A DNA stretch of 64,000 bases from Picochlorum sp. 'celeri' (Eukaryota; Chlorophyta; Trebouxiophyceae). The notes under the pieces are model-generated. The model made no database searches, was not told where the DNA came from, and was given only the letters and a program-made list of their open reading frames with translations. Shown in pieces: positions 10,821 to 20,269 of this stretch (within the stretch, counting starts at the first letter, position 1; each line of letters opens with the position of its first letter). The translations under genes and the position numbers were made by a program. The stretch covers positions 1,096,501-1,160,500 of the forward strand of contig JAACMV010000014.1 in the NCBI GenBank assembly GCA_010909725.1, in the 5' to 3' direction.

Positions 10821-12086
10821 ATGGCTCCACCCGGTCACCTGGAGGTTGAGAACCAAACAAAGAGCATGTACATGTCACAGGTGAAAAATAATGTAGCATT
10901 CTGGTTACTTGGTCTTTTGAACAATGCGTCCTACGTTATTATGATTGCTGGAGCGGTGAAGATCAGTGCCAGTGCTGTTGGTTTAGTCTACCTGTGTGCA
11001 GTCTTGCCAGGGATCATCTGCAAAGCGAGTGCACCGTATTGGTTCCATAAGGTGTCGTATTCGCGGAGGATGGTTCTTGCCGCCTTTCTTATGGTCATGG
11101 CGTTTCTCTTCGTGGGGCTTGGGGAGACAAGGGGGGTCCAACTCATTGGTGTGGTATGTGCCGCATTGCAAAGTAGCATAGGCGAAGCAAGCTGTCTTGC
11201 TTTGACATCACATTTCCATAGCCAGACATCTATTACAATGTGGAGTTCGGGAACGGGATTTGCGGGCGTCTTTGGATATGCTTGGGTTGCCTTTCTGCAT
11301 GTGATTGGTGGGCTCTCATTTCGATTTACCCTTCTATCAGCATTAGTGCTTCCTTTGATATGGGTGTATGTTTTCTTTCAGCTTTTAGAATCCCCGGATG
11401 GGCGGACACATATGATTGAGGAACTTTTCACCGGGAATTCCATTCTTGTTATGGATGCCCTGGGAGCAGAAGAATCAGAGCCCTTGGCCAGAACGAACGA
11501 CACAGAGAGGAATTCAAGAAAGCTGTCCGCTGTTGCTCGAATGACATTCAAGGAGAAATTTATGTTTGTTCTTGGATTGTGGTCGTATACGGTGCCTTTG
11601 TTCTTGGTATATTTTGCAGAATATGCAATGCAGTCAGGTGTTTGGACCTCAATAGGTTTTCCGGTCGACGATGAGGAGGCACGGCATAGATTCTATGTGT
11701 ACGCAAACTGGATGTATCAAGGTGGGGTTTTTGTATCAAGGAGCTCTGGAACAGTGTGGCAAGCGGAGAAGCCCATGCTCTGGGCTTTGCCAGGCATTCA
11801 AGTGGTATTGTTGTTGTTCTTTGGTTGTGTCGCAGTCTATCACGTATTGTATAATTGGGGCTTGTTATTACCTTGCTTTTGCACTGGATTGTTGGGTGGA
11901 GCAGTGTATGTGAATGCTTTCACATTGATATCAAGAGATGTCCCTGGTGAGTATAAAGAGTTCAGCCTTGCCGCAGCAAGTGTCTCTGACAGCATAGGTG
12001 TGGCTGCTGCGGATGTAGCCGGAATATTACTGCAAGGTTGTCTCTTTAAGCTTAATGGGCTGCAAGGTGCTGATTTTAAGTGCTAA
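10821..12086 (+). CDS. CLN3: CLN3/battenin family membrane protein
   Basis: A polytopic membrane protein of 421 residues, no intron. It belongs to the CLN3 (battenin) family, which sits in lysosome or vacuole membranes and is linked to lysosomal pH and glycerophosphodiester export. Family features visible: FWLLGLLNNASYVIMIAGA near the start, LALTSHFHSQTSITMWSSGTGFAGVFGYAW, the YFAEYAMQSGVW segment, and LLGGAVYVNAFTLISRDVPGEYKEFSLAAASVSDSIG near the end (corresponding to the conserved YVNTF region). About 10-11 hydrophobic segments are present. The start at 10821 has a strong context (gccATGG); an ATG nine bases earlier is weaker. Confidence 0.92.
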   Translation: MAPPGHLEVENQTKSMYMSQVKNNVAFWLLGLLNNASYVIMIAGAVKISASAVGLVYLCAVLPGIICKASAPYWFHKVSYSRRMVLAAFLMVMAFLFVGLGETRGVQLIGVVCAALQSSIGEASCLALTSHFHSQTSITMWSSGTGFAGVFGYAWVAFLHVIGGLSFRFTLLSALVLPLIWVYVFFQLLESPDGRTHMIEELFTGNSILVMDALGAEESEPLARTNDTERNSRKLSAVARMTFKEKFMFVLGLWSYTVPLFLVYFAEYAMQSGVWTSIGFPVDDEEARHRFYVYANWMYQGGVFVSRSSGTVWQAEKPMLWALPGIQVVLLLFFGCVAVYHVLYNWGLLLPCFCTGLLGGAVYVNAFTLISRDVPGEYKEFSLAAASVSDSIGVAAADVAGILLQGCLFKLNGLQGADFKC

Positions 12087-12279
12087 TTTAGCTTTGTGCA
12101 CAAAGCTGCTGACCAGCTATGCCATTGAAATTGTCACTCGCCTCTGAATGCTCTCTCATGCATTGGTATGAGCCCAGGAGCTTGTCATGCCAATTTGTGC
12201 CGCCTCTTTATTTATTTATCTATTTATATATGTTAGGACCTGATCGTATGCATACCACTACATTGACTCTGGCCAAGAC
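12087..12279. other. AT-rich intergenic spacer
   Basis: The spacer between CLN3 and the coiled-coil gene contains a TTTA-type low-complexity stretch (tttatttatttatctattta, near 12208-12229). No gene is seen. Confidence 0.5.
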
Positions 12280-13952
12280 ATGGAACAGGTTGGAATGAAC
12301 ACCTCTGTAGACTCCATAGCTCTTCCGAACAATATTGAGGACATTATCTCAAACTATATACGAACTGAAACACAGATTTTGGAAAAGGTGTGTGTGTTGG
12401 TATAGCGTCCATGTTGGAACAGTCGAACTGAATGCCATTCATTCATTGTTCAGAGAGCCAGGGATACACAAGACTGTCATGGGGCCCTGGAAGATGTCAA
12501 TTCATTAAAGCTTTGTTTGAGGCACAAAATCGACAATTTAGAAGATCACAAAGACTATGTGGCTCGAGAGGTACGGCGCTCTCACGCGTAATATCTCCAT
12601 GGCACTCTCTAAAATGTTAAAGTATGGTGCAGGCCCAAACACTGCAAGATCTTCTCCGCGAGACTCATCGAATGAGCGATCGTATAGGACACGAGATTCG
12701 TCTGCGAGAGTATGAGGTCTTTAACATAGTAGCACAGAAGGAGAGGCAAGATCAGAACCTATGTGCACGTTTGGGTTTTGCCAATGTCAACCTGGAGAGA
12801 CGTGCTCAAGTCACGCTGCTAGAAAAAGTACTGGGACAAGAGCTCAAGTCTCTCACAAAATCTATTTCTGAAAGCTCCATGCATCTCCAGATAGTAGAAT
12901 CTGACAAAAAAACAACCTTTACGGTAGAATCCTTCCTGGAACGCATGCTTGGAAACAAGATGAGAGCCTTGGCAAAACAAAAGGAATCTGCCCTGGTCCT
13001 ACGACAACAGGCAGATGCCAAGTTGCACGAAGCGCGTGGACATTTTCCCCAGATCTCTGAAAAAGAGCACCAAGCGCGGGCGCTCAAACTGCGCCTATCA
13101 AAACTGATGACACAGTCAAACTCCCTGGCATCAGATCTGAGTGCACTTCTGAAACATGTTGGGAATGCTCAATCTTCCGAGACGAGAGGGAACCTGGCCA
13201 CATACATTATGCCTCCTAATATATCTGCTGATATACAGAAATGTGTGGCAGATGTTGCCAATTCGATGGTAGGAAACACCTCTGGGCCACTTGCTGCCAA
13301 CAATCTTGTCATTAAAATGCAGACTGTCCTAAGCAACATGCAAGGCCTTGTCTACTCAAAAGAAAGACCTGAGGACCGAAAATATGTTCACAAGTGGGAG
13401 CAAATTATGAAATTTGCCTGTGCCTTAGAAAAGGAGTATGAGAGACAAACATACTTCAGGCAAAACCTAGAAAAGGATTGTGCAGAGGCACAGGCACGCA
13501 TGGCGACATTGAAGCAATTGGAAAACGAGTTACACTTGCAACAGGATAAAGTGCGTCAACAGAAGCTTCTGAATGACATGGCTTTCATAAAGTCCAGGTC
13601 ATCTGCATCAAAATCCATCCACCTTATTGAGGATAAGCAGACAACCCAGTTCCGGCGTGCATCAGAGAAAGCAAGCACAATGCATGATATCATTGCATTG
13701 TTAGATGAGGAAAAGTCTCTTGTCAAGCATAGACAACACATTTTGACCGCTGTTGAAGAAATGGAAAAGGCCATCTCACGAGACAGCAAAGACAGGAACA
13801 CATGCCCTGACCATCACCATTCCAACAAAAAGCCTGACAAACAGTGTGACCATGGCCGAAGCGATGTTACTACAAGAAATTTTAGAATCGCCGCATTGGA
13901 GTCGCGCTTTAAGAAGTCAATCTTCCAGATGATAGAGAAACAGATCAGTTGA
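12280..13952 (+). CDS. Coiled-coil protein of unknown function
   Basis: Three exons (12280-12387, 12454-12570, 12633-13952; introns of 66 and 62 nt, all phase 0) join to 514 residues. The protein is almost entirely predicted alpha-helix with heptad-like spacing of Leu/Ile and many K, E, Q and R residues, which is characteristic of a long coiled coil. There is no signal peptide, membrane helix or enzyme motif. The last ~50 residues turn to a His/Asn/Lys-rich linker (DHHHSNKKPDKQCDHGR) and a short helical end. Long coiled coils serve in centrosomes, kinetochores, Golgi tethers and elsewhere. Nothing in this one decides between those. It converges with rsmH, only 4 bases separating the stops. 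Confidence 0.8.
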
Positions 13953-13956
13953 TTGA

Positions 13957-15192
13957 TTACAACTTCTCCAAAACCCTTAATTTTGCACTTCTGCTTCGTA
14001 CATTTTGTTCTTCCTCTCGTTCGGATGGGCATATTGGTTTCCTTGTGATAATTTTTGCTGTGGCCGATGACATGTTATCGAATGGTAAGCAGTAGCCTGG
14101 CAGAGGAGAGTCGCTTGGAGCCATACCAGCTGCCCGACGAAAAGCCCACTTTACTATTCTATCCTCCAACGAGTGGAATGTAATAATGGCCAATCTACCA
14201 CCAGGATGAAGCATTTCTATTGCATCTGGCACCGCGTGAGAGATCGCGTCGAGCTCTCCATTCACAGCAATTCGTAGAGCTTGAAATACCCTAGTTGCTG
14301 GGTGCTTGGGACTATTTTGCTTTCTACTCTTCCTCTGGTCACCTCGCTTCTTGCTATACACTCCACCAGGGTTTCCTATTGCATCGACAAGATCTTTAGT
14401 CGTCATAATAGGTCGCTCCACCCTTCTATCAGCAATTCTTCTTGCTATAGATTTCCAGTACCTCTCTTCCCCAAATTCTTTCAGTATCTTCCCAAGTTTG
14501 GCTTCAGGCCATGTGTTCACTATCACTTCGGCAGTAACAGAAGAAGTGGGGTCCATTCTCATGTCCAGCGGACCATCTTTCATGAAACTAAACCCTCGCT
14601 CATCTATATCCAGTTGCATTGAAGACACGCCAAGGTCTAGCAAAATTCCATCAACTTTTTTGTTCGGCACGATGCCCTCATGCTCCAGCTGCACTAAAGT
14701 TTCCTTCATATCTGAAAAGTTCCCTCGTATTGGCACCATATATCTCCCATTTGCAGGCTCTTTCTTTCCTCCATCTCTTTCCCCCAAGTCATCCAAGACA
14801 ACTGGAGGCAAAACATCTACACCCAAGCCCCTCATGTTTTCTCTTGCCAGATCGTGCGCAAGAGGATCTTTATCAAACCCTAGAGCCCACTGTAGCTCCT
14901 GATGCGCCTCCAGGATGGCTCGAGAATGCCCACCCGCCCCCAAGGTTCCGTCAACAAAAGCCCTCAACTCTAGAGGCTGGAAGGCCTCCAGCACTTCTTC
15001 CAGGAGAACAGGAACATGATGAATATCCTGAGAACCGACACTGTGAGCAAATGGAGGCTGAATCCTCCGAAAAGGGGCTCTTGTACTTACCCCTGCCTTG
15101 ACTTGCTTTCCGTAGCAGTGCCTTGTCCTACCCAAAACCCTGAAAGACCGACCAGTGCTCCTCACCTGACTGATCCAACTCAATCCAAACAT
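13957..15192 (-). CDS. rsmH: 16S rRNA (cytosine-N4)-methyltransferase RsmH (MraW), organellar
   Basis: RsmH uses S-adenosylmethionine to methylate the N4 of a conserved cytosine in the decoding region of small-subunit bacterial-type rRNA. Here it would act on plastid or mitochondrial ribosomes. Motifs: HHVPVLLEEVLEAF, the SAM site FVDGTLGAGGHS, DGILLDLGVSSMQLD, RGFSFMKDGPLDMRMD, ATRVFQALRIAVNGEL and ITFHSLEDRIVKW. Length is 411 residues against about 310-320 in bacteria. The extra is an N-terminal ~60-residue basic targeting region (FRVLGRTRHCYGKQVKAG) plus a ~30-residue insert (LDDLGERDGGKKEPAN). The second Met is chosen as start because the first six residues upstream add nothing to the family. 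No intron. Confidence 0.95.
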   Translation of the reverse strand: MFGLSWISQVRSTGRSFRVLGRTRHCYGKQVKAGVSTRAPFRRIQPPFAHSVGSQDIHHVPVLLEEVLEAFQPLELRAFVDGTLGAGGHSRAILEAHQELQWALGFDKDPLAHDLARENMRGLGVDVLPPVVLDDLGERDGGKKEPANGRYMVPIRGNFSDMKETLVQLEHEGIVPNKKVDGILLDLGVSSMQLDIDERGFSFMKDGPLDMRMDPTSSVTAEVIVNTWPEAKLGKILKEFGEERYWKSIARRIADRRVERPIMTTKDLVDAIGNPGGVYSKKRGDQRKSRKQNSPKHPATRVFQALRIAVNGELDAISHAVPDAIEMLHPGGRLAIITFHSLEDRIVKWAFRRAAGMAPSDSPLPGYCLPFDNMSSATAKIITRKPICPSEREEEQNVRSRSAKLRVLEKL

Positions 15193-15258
15193 ATCCAATT
15201 CGTGATACACAATCCAAATTGAAATGCATCCGTGGGCCGCTGATTTTTTCTAGATGCT

Positions 15259-15435
15259 CTAGTGCTGTTTCGACTCCAACTTCTTCACAGGTCTGCTACC
15301 GCGGATCAGCAATATTACATAAAACAAAAGGGCAGCGATATGAAACAGAATCAATCCAGCAATGATGGGACGTAAACCGAAACGGGTACCCAGGAACTCG
15401 GCTTCAATTTCTTCAACCTCTTCTTTGGACACCAT
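15259..15435 (-). CDS. Small one-helix membrane protein; upstream exon likely missing
   Basis: An open frame of 58 codons with an acidic helix (SKEEVEEIEAEFLGTRFG), one strong membrane helix (IIAGLILFHIAALLFYVILLI), and a basic tail (RGSRPVKKLESKQH). The topology is that of a small tail-proximal membrane protein. The frame stays open upstream of the first ATG (VIGRGVADT) back to an acceptor-like attcag at 15463-15468, so the true start probably lies in an earlier exon that I could not fix. I do not recognise the family. Confidence 0.5.
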   Translation of the reverse strand: MVSKEEVEEIEAEFLGTRFGLRPIIAGLILFHIAALLFYVILLIRGSRPVKKLESKQH

Positions 15436-15447
15436 AGTGTCTGCCAC

Positions 15448-15888
15448 GCCGCGGCCAATGACGCTGAATAGTAGATATTTTTAATTTTATCTTTGTTTGT
15501 CGGGTATCAGGCATCATTCTCATTGTGAAGGAGACTGCACAGTGATCATCATCAAAAGAAAGAAGAGCTTCAAAGTTCTTGGGTGAATTCACCCATGCAT
15601 GGGTCACGATGGGCACATCTTCCCTTGAGAGGATACTCGTGTCATATAAAAAGTCTCTGGGGACAAAGAATGGAACGAAACCAAAAAGCTGCGCTCACAT
15701 GGCAACTTCATGTGGAAGGCTGCAATTGAACTTGAAAGAGTAATTCACTCAGCTCCTCTTTATTTTAATGTGTGCGTGTATCCATGCAAAGGATATGCGT
15801 TACAAAGGCAAGATAAAAGAATTCTGTACTCTATCTAACAAACAACCCCGGGAACTCTGCAAGTATCTGGCAGAATGATCAATACATG
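15448..15888. other. Unresolved 440-base interval with open minus-strand frame
   Basis: On the minus strand a frame stays open from an acceptor-like gcgcag (near 15692) to about 15465 and reads like protein (DVPIVTHAWVNSPKNFEALL). It could be an upstream exon of the small membrane-protein gene or a separate small gene. I could not find a start or splice pattern that settles it. Confidence 0.25.
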
Positions 15889-16148
15889 TCACTGCACTGA
15901 GCAAAAAGAAGCACCAGCATTTGCAGCATCGTGGTCTTCCTGGGTCGCAGCCTTGCATTTGCAACGCTGCTCGATGGGAACGCCTTCCAGAGCAAAGTCG
16001 ATATGCCTGCAACGTATGATTCAGCTGGTCAGTCTACGACGAACAGAAGATACTATACTCTTACACTAAGGAAGTAAGAAAGGACCTACCTTCCGCAACC
16101 GATCCAACTTGGTTTCCAGCACTTTGGACAAGGAATTCGATGACACAT
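15889..16148 (-). CDS. 58-residue Cys-rich small protein (probable zinc binder)
   Basis: Two exons on the minus strand (16148-16090 and 16006-15889, 83-nt intron) splice in frame to 58 residues starting MCHRIPCPKCWKPSW. It has CPKC and CKC pairs, then IGCGRHIDFALEGVP and QRCKCK. From memory this matches a widespread family of tiny bacterial and eukaryotic proteins with the pattern MC..PC..C.K.TW.GCG.HI..AL..VP..QRC.C. The role is unknown to me; the four-cysteine arrangement suggests zinc. The gene is invisible as an unspliced frame because both exons are short. It lies between a small membrane protein gene and ftsH. Confidence 0.8.
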
Positions 16149-16355
16149 TGGTTCTTCTCTGAATTAAAACCCTGTATGAATGGTGGTATGTATGCACGAA
16201 AGCGTCAGCGTAGGGTTCACGTGTGTGATCGTCAGTCGACTGGCACGTGTGAACGAATTGATGCTTGGAGTAGTTTAATGTACAGTGGAAATTTCTCTTT
16301 TTCTATACACTGAATAAATTGACAATAAATGAATTGACAAAAGTCGAGCCCTTTT

Positions 16356-18836
16356 TTACGACGTCACAAAATCCCTGAGGCTTTGGGGGACATGTACAGC
16401 CTTGAGAGATTCCTGGAGAGATTCGCCTTGTAGTCTCTCATCTTGCTCTAACAAGGTCGACAGTGAGGTGTGCAGATCTCTATTGCATGTTATCACATCC
16501 TGCGCTGCTTCTAAAGCTTTTGTACAGAGAGATCTGACTTCCTGTTCGACAATACTACTCATTTCTCCAGACTCTGCCATGACATACTCGGATCCCATGG
16601 CTAGGGCACCAACATTGATGGGTCCGATCGCTTGATTCAGCCCAAACTCTGTGACGCATCTCTGGGCTAGTTCAGTGGCTCTTCGCAAATCATCTGAGGC
16701 TCCGGTTGAGATGGAAGAGCTTGTGATGACTTCTGCAGCACGGCCACCCATGAGAGTTGCTAGCTGTCCTCGAATCTCTGATTCGAAGGCAAGAGCTCTG
16801 TCTTCGGCTGTTGGAGGTGAGTATGTGAATCCCAAAGCTCCTCCTGATCTTGGAATAATGCTCAGACGCTCGGGCTTTGGGACAGTGGGAGCCAGCATAC
16901 TCACGGCCATTCCCACAAGGGCATGTCCAACCTCGTGTCTTGCCACAACAGACCGTTCTTCTCCCTGTAATATACTCCTTTTCTTCTCTATTCCAGCAAC
17001 TGTTCGGAGAATTGCAGAGTCAAAGTCTTCAAAGCCCACGACATCCTTGCCGCTTCTTCCAGCTAGGAGTGCCGCTTCATTGACAACGTTGGCGAGGTCA
17101 GCTCCCGTGAACCCAATTGTTTGAGATGCAAGACTGGAGATATCAAAGCTTGCATCCAGAGGCAAGTTGTTGTTGTCAATATGAACCCGAAGGATTTGTT
17201 CTCGGCCGATTTTATCAGGTCTTTCGACGGGAACCCGTCGATCAAACCTCCCAGGACGCAACAGCGCTGGATCTAGGACATCTGGCCTGTTGGTCGCAGC
17301 TATGCAAATGACGATGCCTGAACCCTCCGAATTGAACCCATCTAATTCTGTGAGAAGCTGGTTCAGCGTTTGCTCTCGTTCGTCGTTGCCCGAGCTGCGG
17401 AATCCCTTCATAGGGGTATCCCTGCCCTTGGCTACAGCATCAATTTCATCAATAAAGACAATTGCTGGTGCATTCTTTCTTGCCTGTGTAAACAGTTCTC
17501 TGACACGAAGAGCGCCCATGCCTACATACAATTCTACAAATTCTGAAGCTGATGTACTATAAAATGGAACGCCAGCTTCACCGGCGACTGCTTTTGCTAA
17601 CAGTGTCTTCCCGGTACCAGGCGGCCCAGAGAGCAGCACCCCACGAGGAGGTCTTGCTCCCAACTTCAAAAAGCGCCCTGGTTCTTTTAAATACTCTACA
17701 ATTTCTTCTAACTCTTCTTTTGCTTCATCAACACCGGCGACATCGTCAAAGGTCACGTCCACAAATGCATTCCCCCCCGATGTCCCGCGTTTCACAAATC
17801 CTCCACCTCTGTGGGGCATTCTCACGCCTACTTTATTCATCACAGACAGAAGCGCGACAAATCCAACCAAATATAGGAGCGCATTTGCAATATCACCTAT
17901 GATAGACTTTTCAATTACGGTGAACCGCGTGCCTTTGGTCATCAACGAATCGTAGGGAAGCCTGTAGTCCTTGGGCTTGACAGTCTCAAACCACACAGCT
18001 GACTTGTCCATATCCTTGGAAAAGGAAGCATATATACCCGCTTGGTCCTTTAGCCTCATCCGCAACCTATTGCCTTCGACAGCCAAAAATCTAATCTCCT
18101 CCTTCTTCAGAGATTCCAGAAAGTCTGAAAAGGGCAATTTGACAGTGACGTATCTCGAGGGCGGCAAATACCCAGGAACAGGGCTCTTCTTCTGCAGTGG
18201 CCACAGATTCAAGAGAAGATTGAGCACAATCAAGGAAAAGAAAAACCTCAATGTCGTATTGCCTGGACCACCAAACCTTGAGAGAAATGAGCCCCTTTCG
18301 TTCTTTTCTTTTCGAGTCGGCCTGCCCCTCTTCTGTGGAGCAGTTGTGGTCTCCACAGGCAACGACTCCTCCTCCTCCTTCTCGCCGTTTTCCTCCCCGG
18401 TGAAAGACCCTTGCCTCTCAGATTCTAATTCCTTGGAGTCATTCGACTGTCCATTGGAGCCCTCCGCATGGCCCATCTGTCGACCTCTTGTCCTCGCCAA
18501 CCACATGGAGGGCCGACCAATGTCACCTCCCAGCAGCCTTCCAGTCGGGCAATACTCGAATCCCATTCCTCTCTCACGCAAACCCACACACTGTGACCTC
18601 CCGTAAAAGCGTAACAAGGGTGCCATTCTCTGTCTTTGTCCCGACAGTCCTTGACCACCGCAGAAGCTCTGCAAGGCCACGGGTGGTCCACGACCTCCCC
18701 CTACTGGCATCACAGAATATAATACCAACATTGCAAGTATGCATGGGCCAAAGCATGCCCAGAGTTTTGAACTGACTTGAATCCTCTGCCATTTTTTGGC
18801 CACTTGCAATTGCAATGCCACAACCCTCTCAGGCAA
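16356..18836 (-). CDS. ftsH: FtsH-type AAA metalloprotease, probably plastid (FtsH7/9-like)
   Basis: A membrane-bound ATP-dependent zinc protease that removes damaged membrane proteins; 826 residues, no intron. Visible are a long N-terminal targeting region (about 200 residues, Gly/Arg-rich, with an early hydrophobic stretch [17 protein letters not shown]), a membrane helix ([15 protein letters not shown]), a lumen-type domain, and a second helix ([17 protein letters not shown]). The AAA module has Walker A GPPGTGKT, Walker [11 protein letters not shown] and the [16 protein letters not shown]. The protease site is HEVGH, with ASDDLRRAT as the third zinc ligand region. The sequence [12 protein letters not shown] replaces the usual VGVGASRVRDLF. 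The long linker and length suit plant FtsH7/9 types. It is divergent from arsS. Confidence 0.93.
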   Translation of the reverse strand: MPERVVALQLQVAKKWQRIQVSSKLWACFGPCILAMLVLYSVMPVGGGRGPPVALQSFCGGQGLSGQRQRMAPLLRFYGRSQCVGLRERGMGFEYCPTGRLLGGDIGRPSMWLARTRGRQMGHAEGSNGQSNDSKELESERQGSFTGEENGEKEEEESLPVETTTAPQKRGRPTRKEKNERGSFLSRFGGPGNTTLRFFFSLIVLNLLLNLWPLQKKSPVPGYLPPSRYVTVKLPFSDFLESLKKEEIRFLAVEGNRLRMRLKDQAGIYASFSKDMDKSAVWFETVKPKDYRLPYDSLMTKGTRFTVIEKSIIGDIANALLYLVGFVALLSVMNKVGVRMPHRGGGFVKRGTSGGNAFVDVTFDDVAGVDEAKEELEEIVEYLKEPGRFLKLGARPPRGVLLSGPPGTGKTLLAKAVAGEAGVPFYSTSASEFVELYVGMGALRVRELFTQARKNAPAIVFIDEIDAVAKGRDTPMKGFRSSGNDEREQTLNQLLTELDGFNSEGSGIVICIAATNRPDVLDPALLRPGRFDRRVPVERPDKIGREQILRVHIDNNNLPLDASFDISSLASQTIGFTGADLANVVNEAALLAGRSGKDVVGFEDFDSAILRTVAGIEKKRSILQGEERSVVARHEVGHALVGMAVSMLAPTVPKPERLSIIPRSGGALGFTYSPPTAEDRALAFESEIRGQLATLMGGRAAEVITSSSISTGASDDLRRATELAQRCVTEFGLNQAIGPINVGALAMGSEYVMAESGEMSSIVEQEVRSLCTKALEAAQDVITCNRDLHTSLSTLLEQDERLQGESLQESLKAVHVPQSLRDFVTS

Positions 18837-18900
18837 TGAATAAATTTATGATCTGGCGATTCTACCATACGATACGCTGATGTATTTCATTTTTGAATAG

Positions 18901-20255
18901 ATGCAGAGAATGAAGGTATCATACACCCACGACATTTGCTATCGACAGCTTTCCTTGTTGTCCAGCAGGACTGCACCTGGACGACTGTTGGCTTGGAGTC
19001 CCTCATTCTCTGATACAGGTAGTGCGAGGGAGTGCTCTATTCAATCATATGTGTGTAGAAGCACTCACAGGGACTCTTTGATTCCTGAGACGCTGAAGGA
19101 GCTCGAGGCTGACGAGGAGCTTGTTCAGCTTCACGACAATATAGCTAGGCGTGGACAGCGATCCCTCACGGAGGAAGAGGATGCTCTGCGCAGAAAAACA
19201 TTGCAAAATTTGGGAATGAAGCCATTCAAGGCAATGTGCGAGGAAGAGGGGGTCACGGCGCTGAGGAGAGGACGGGCCAACATCTTCCAGTTAAACATTG
19301 GACTTTACTGCAATCAAGCATGCAGGCATTGCCATGTCGAGAGTTCACCGAAGAGAACGGAAATGATGAGCCATCAGGTGGCAGAGAAATGCGTGTCGCT
19401 GATGGATGCGAGCGACGGGATTGAGACTGTTGACTTGACAGGAGGAGCACCAGAATTATGCCCAGAGTTCAGGTATCTTGTGAGAGAGGCAAGGGCTCGA
19501 GGGTTGGAAGTGATTGATAGATGTAATTTGACAGTGCTTTTGGAGCCAGGGCAAGAGACGTTGGCAGACTTTCTGGCGGAAAACAAGGTGAAAGTCGTTG
19601 CCTCGATGCCCTGTTATAGCAAAGAGAATGTGGACTCGCAGAGGGGAGGAGGGGTGTTTGGAAGGAGTATTAGGGGCTTGCAGATGCTGAACGCCGTTGG
19701 CTATGGAATGCCTGGATCCGACCTGACTCTTGATTTGGTATACAACCCAGGTGGTGTTTTTTTAGCTCCGCCTGCGAGCTCACTGGAAGATGCGTACAAG
19801 CAAGAACTGAAAGAGGCGTATGGAATTTCCTTCAACAATCTGTTATGTTTGAACAACATGCCCATCAAGCGGTGGGCTGATGAGCTTGTGAAGAGGTATG
19901 TTCATGATACATGTATGTGGAAAAGTAGATGCGTTGTGATGCGTGCATGTTCTTCGTTCGTAGGGGTGAGATGGAAGCATACATGGAATTGCTTGTGAAT
20001 GCATTCAATCCCAAGGCAGGGGAAGGGCTGATGTGCAGAAATACAGTTTCAGTTGGATGGGACGGGAGGGTGTTCGATTGCGATTTCAATCAACAGCTGG
20101 ATCTTTCCATCTCTGGCTCAGATATTAGGACAGTGTTTGATATGGAGAGCCTGGATGAGCTCACGGGGAGAGATATTACCGTTGCGTCACATTGCTACGG
20201 ATGCACTGCTGGGAGTGGGTCAGGGTGCCAAGGTTCAACATTACAGCAACAATAA
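18901..20255 (+). CDS. arsS: ArsS-family radical SAM enzyme (arsenosugar synthesis)
   Basis: ArsS-family enzymes use a 4Fe-4S cluster and SAM to attach a 5'-deoxyadenosyl group to methylated arsenic, leading to arsenosugars. Exons 18901-19895 and 19964-20255 (68-nt intron, phase 2) give 428 residues. The cluster-binding motif is CNQACRHCHVESSPKR (near residue 140). Other family signatures are VDLTGGAPELCPEF, VIDRCNLTVLLEPGQ, MPCYSKENVDSQRGGGVF, LVYNPGG, YGISFNNLLCLNNMPI and DCDFNQQLDL, with the Cys-rich end HCYGCTAGSGSGCQGS. The N-terminal ~100 residues precede the catalytic part and begin with a basic, Ser-rich stretch that could direct it to an organelle. Bacterial relatives often neighbour arsM, but no arsM is in this window. 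Confidence 0.93.
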
Positions 20256-20269
20256 TAATATAATGTACA

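Noticed and set aside
12432..12620. A separate small gene upstream of the coiled-coil gene
   Set aside because: The same bases form the second exon of the 12280-13952 gene in another frame, with good splice sites on both sides.
14281..15101. Long plus-strand open frames opposite rsmH
   Set aside because: They are reverse-strand reflections of the intact RsmH reading frame and show no protein motif.
17971..18606. A 211-codon plus-strand frame opposite ftsH
   Set aside because: It is the antisense shadow of the FtsH N-terminal region and has a Ser/Leu-rich composition typical of such shadows.
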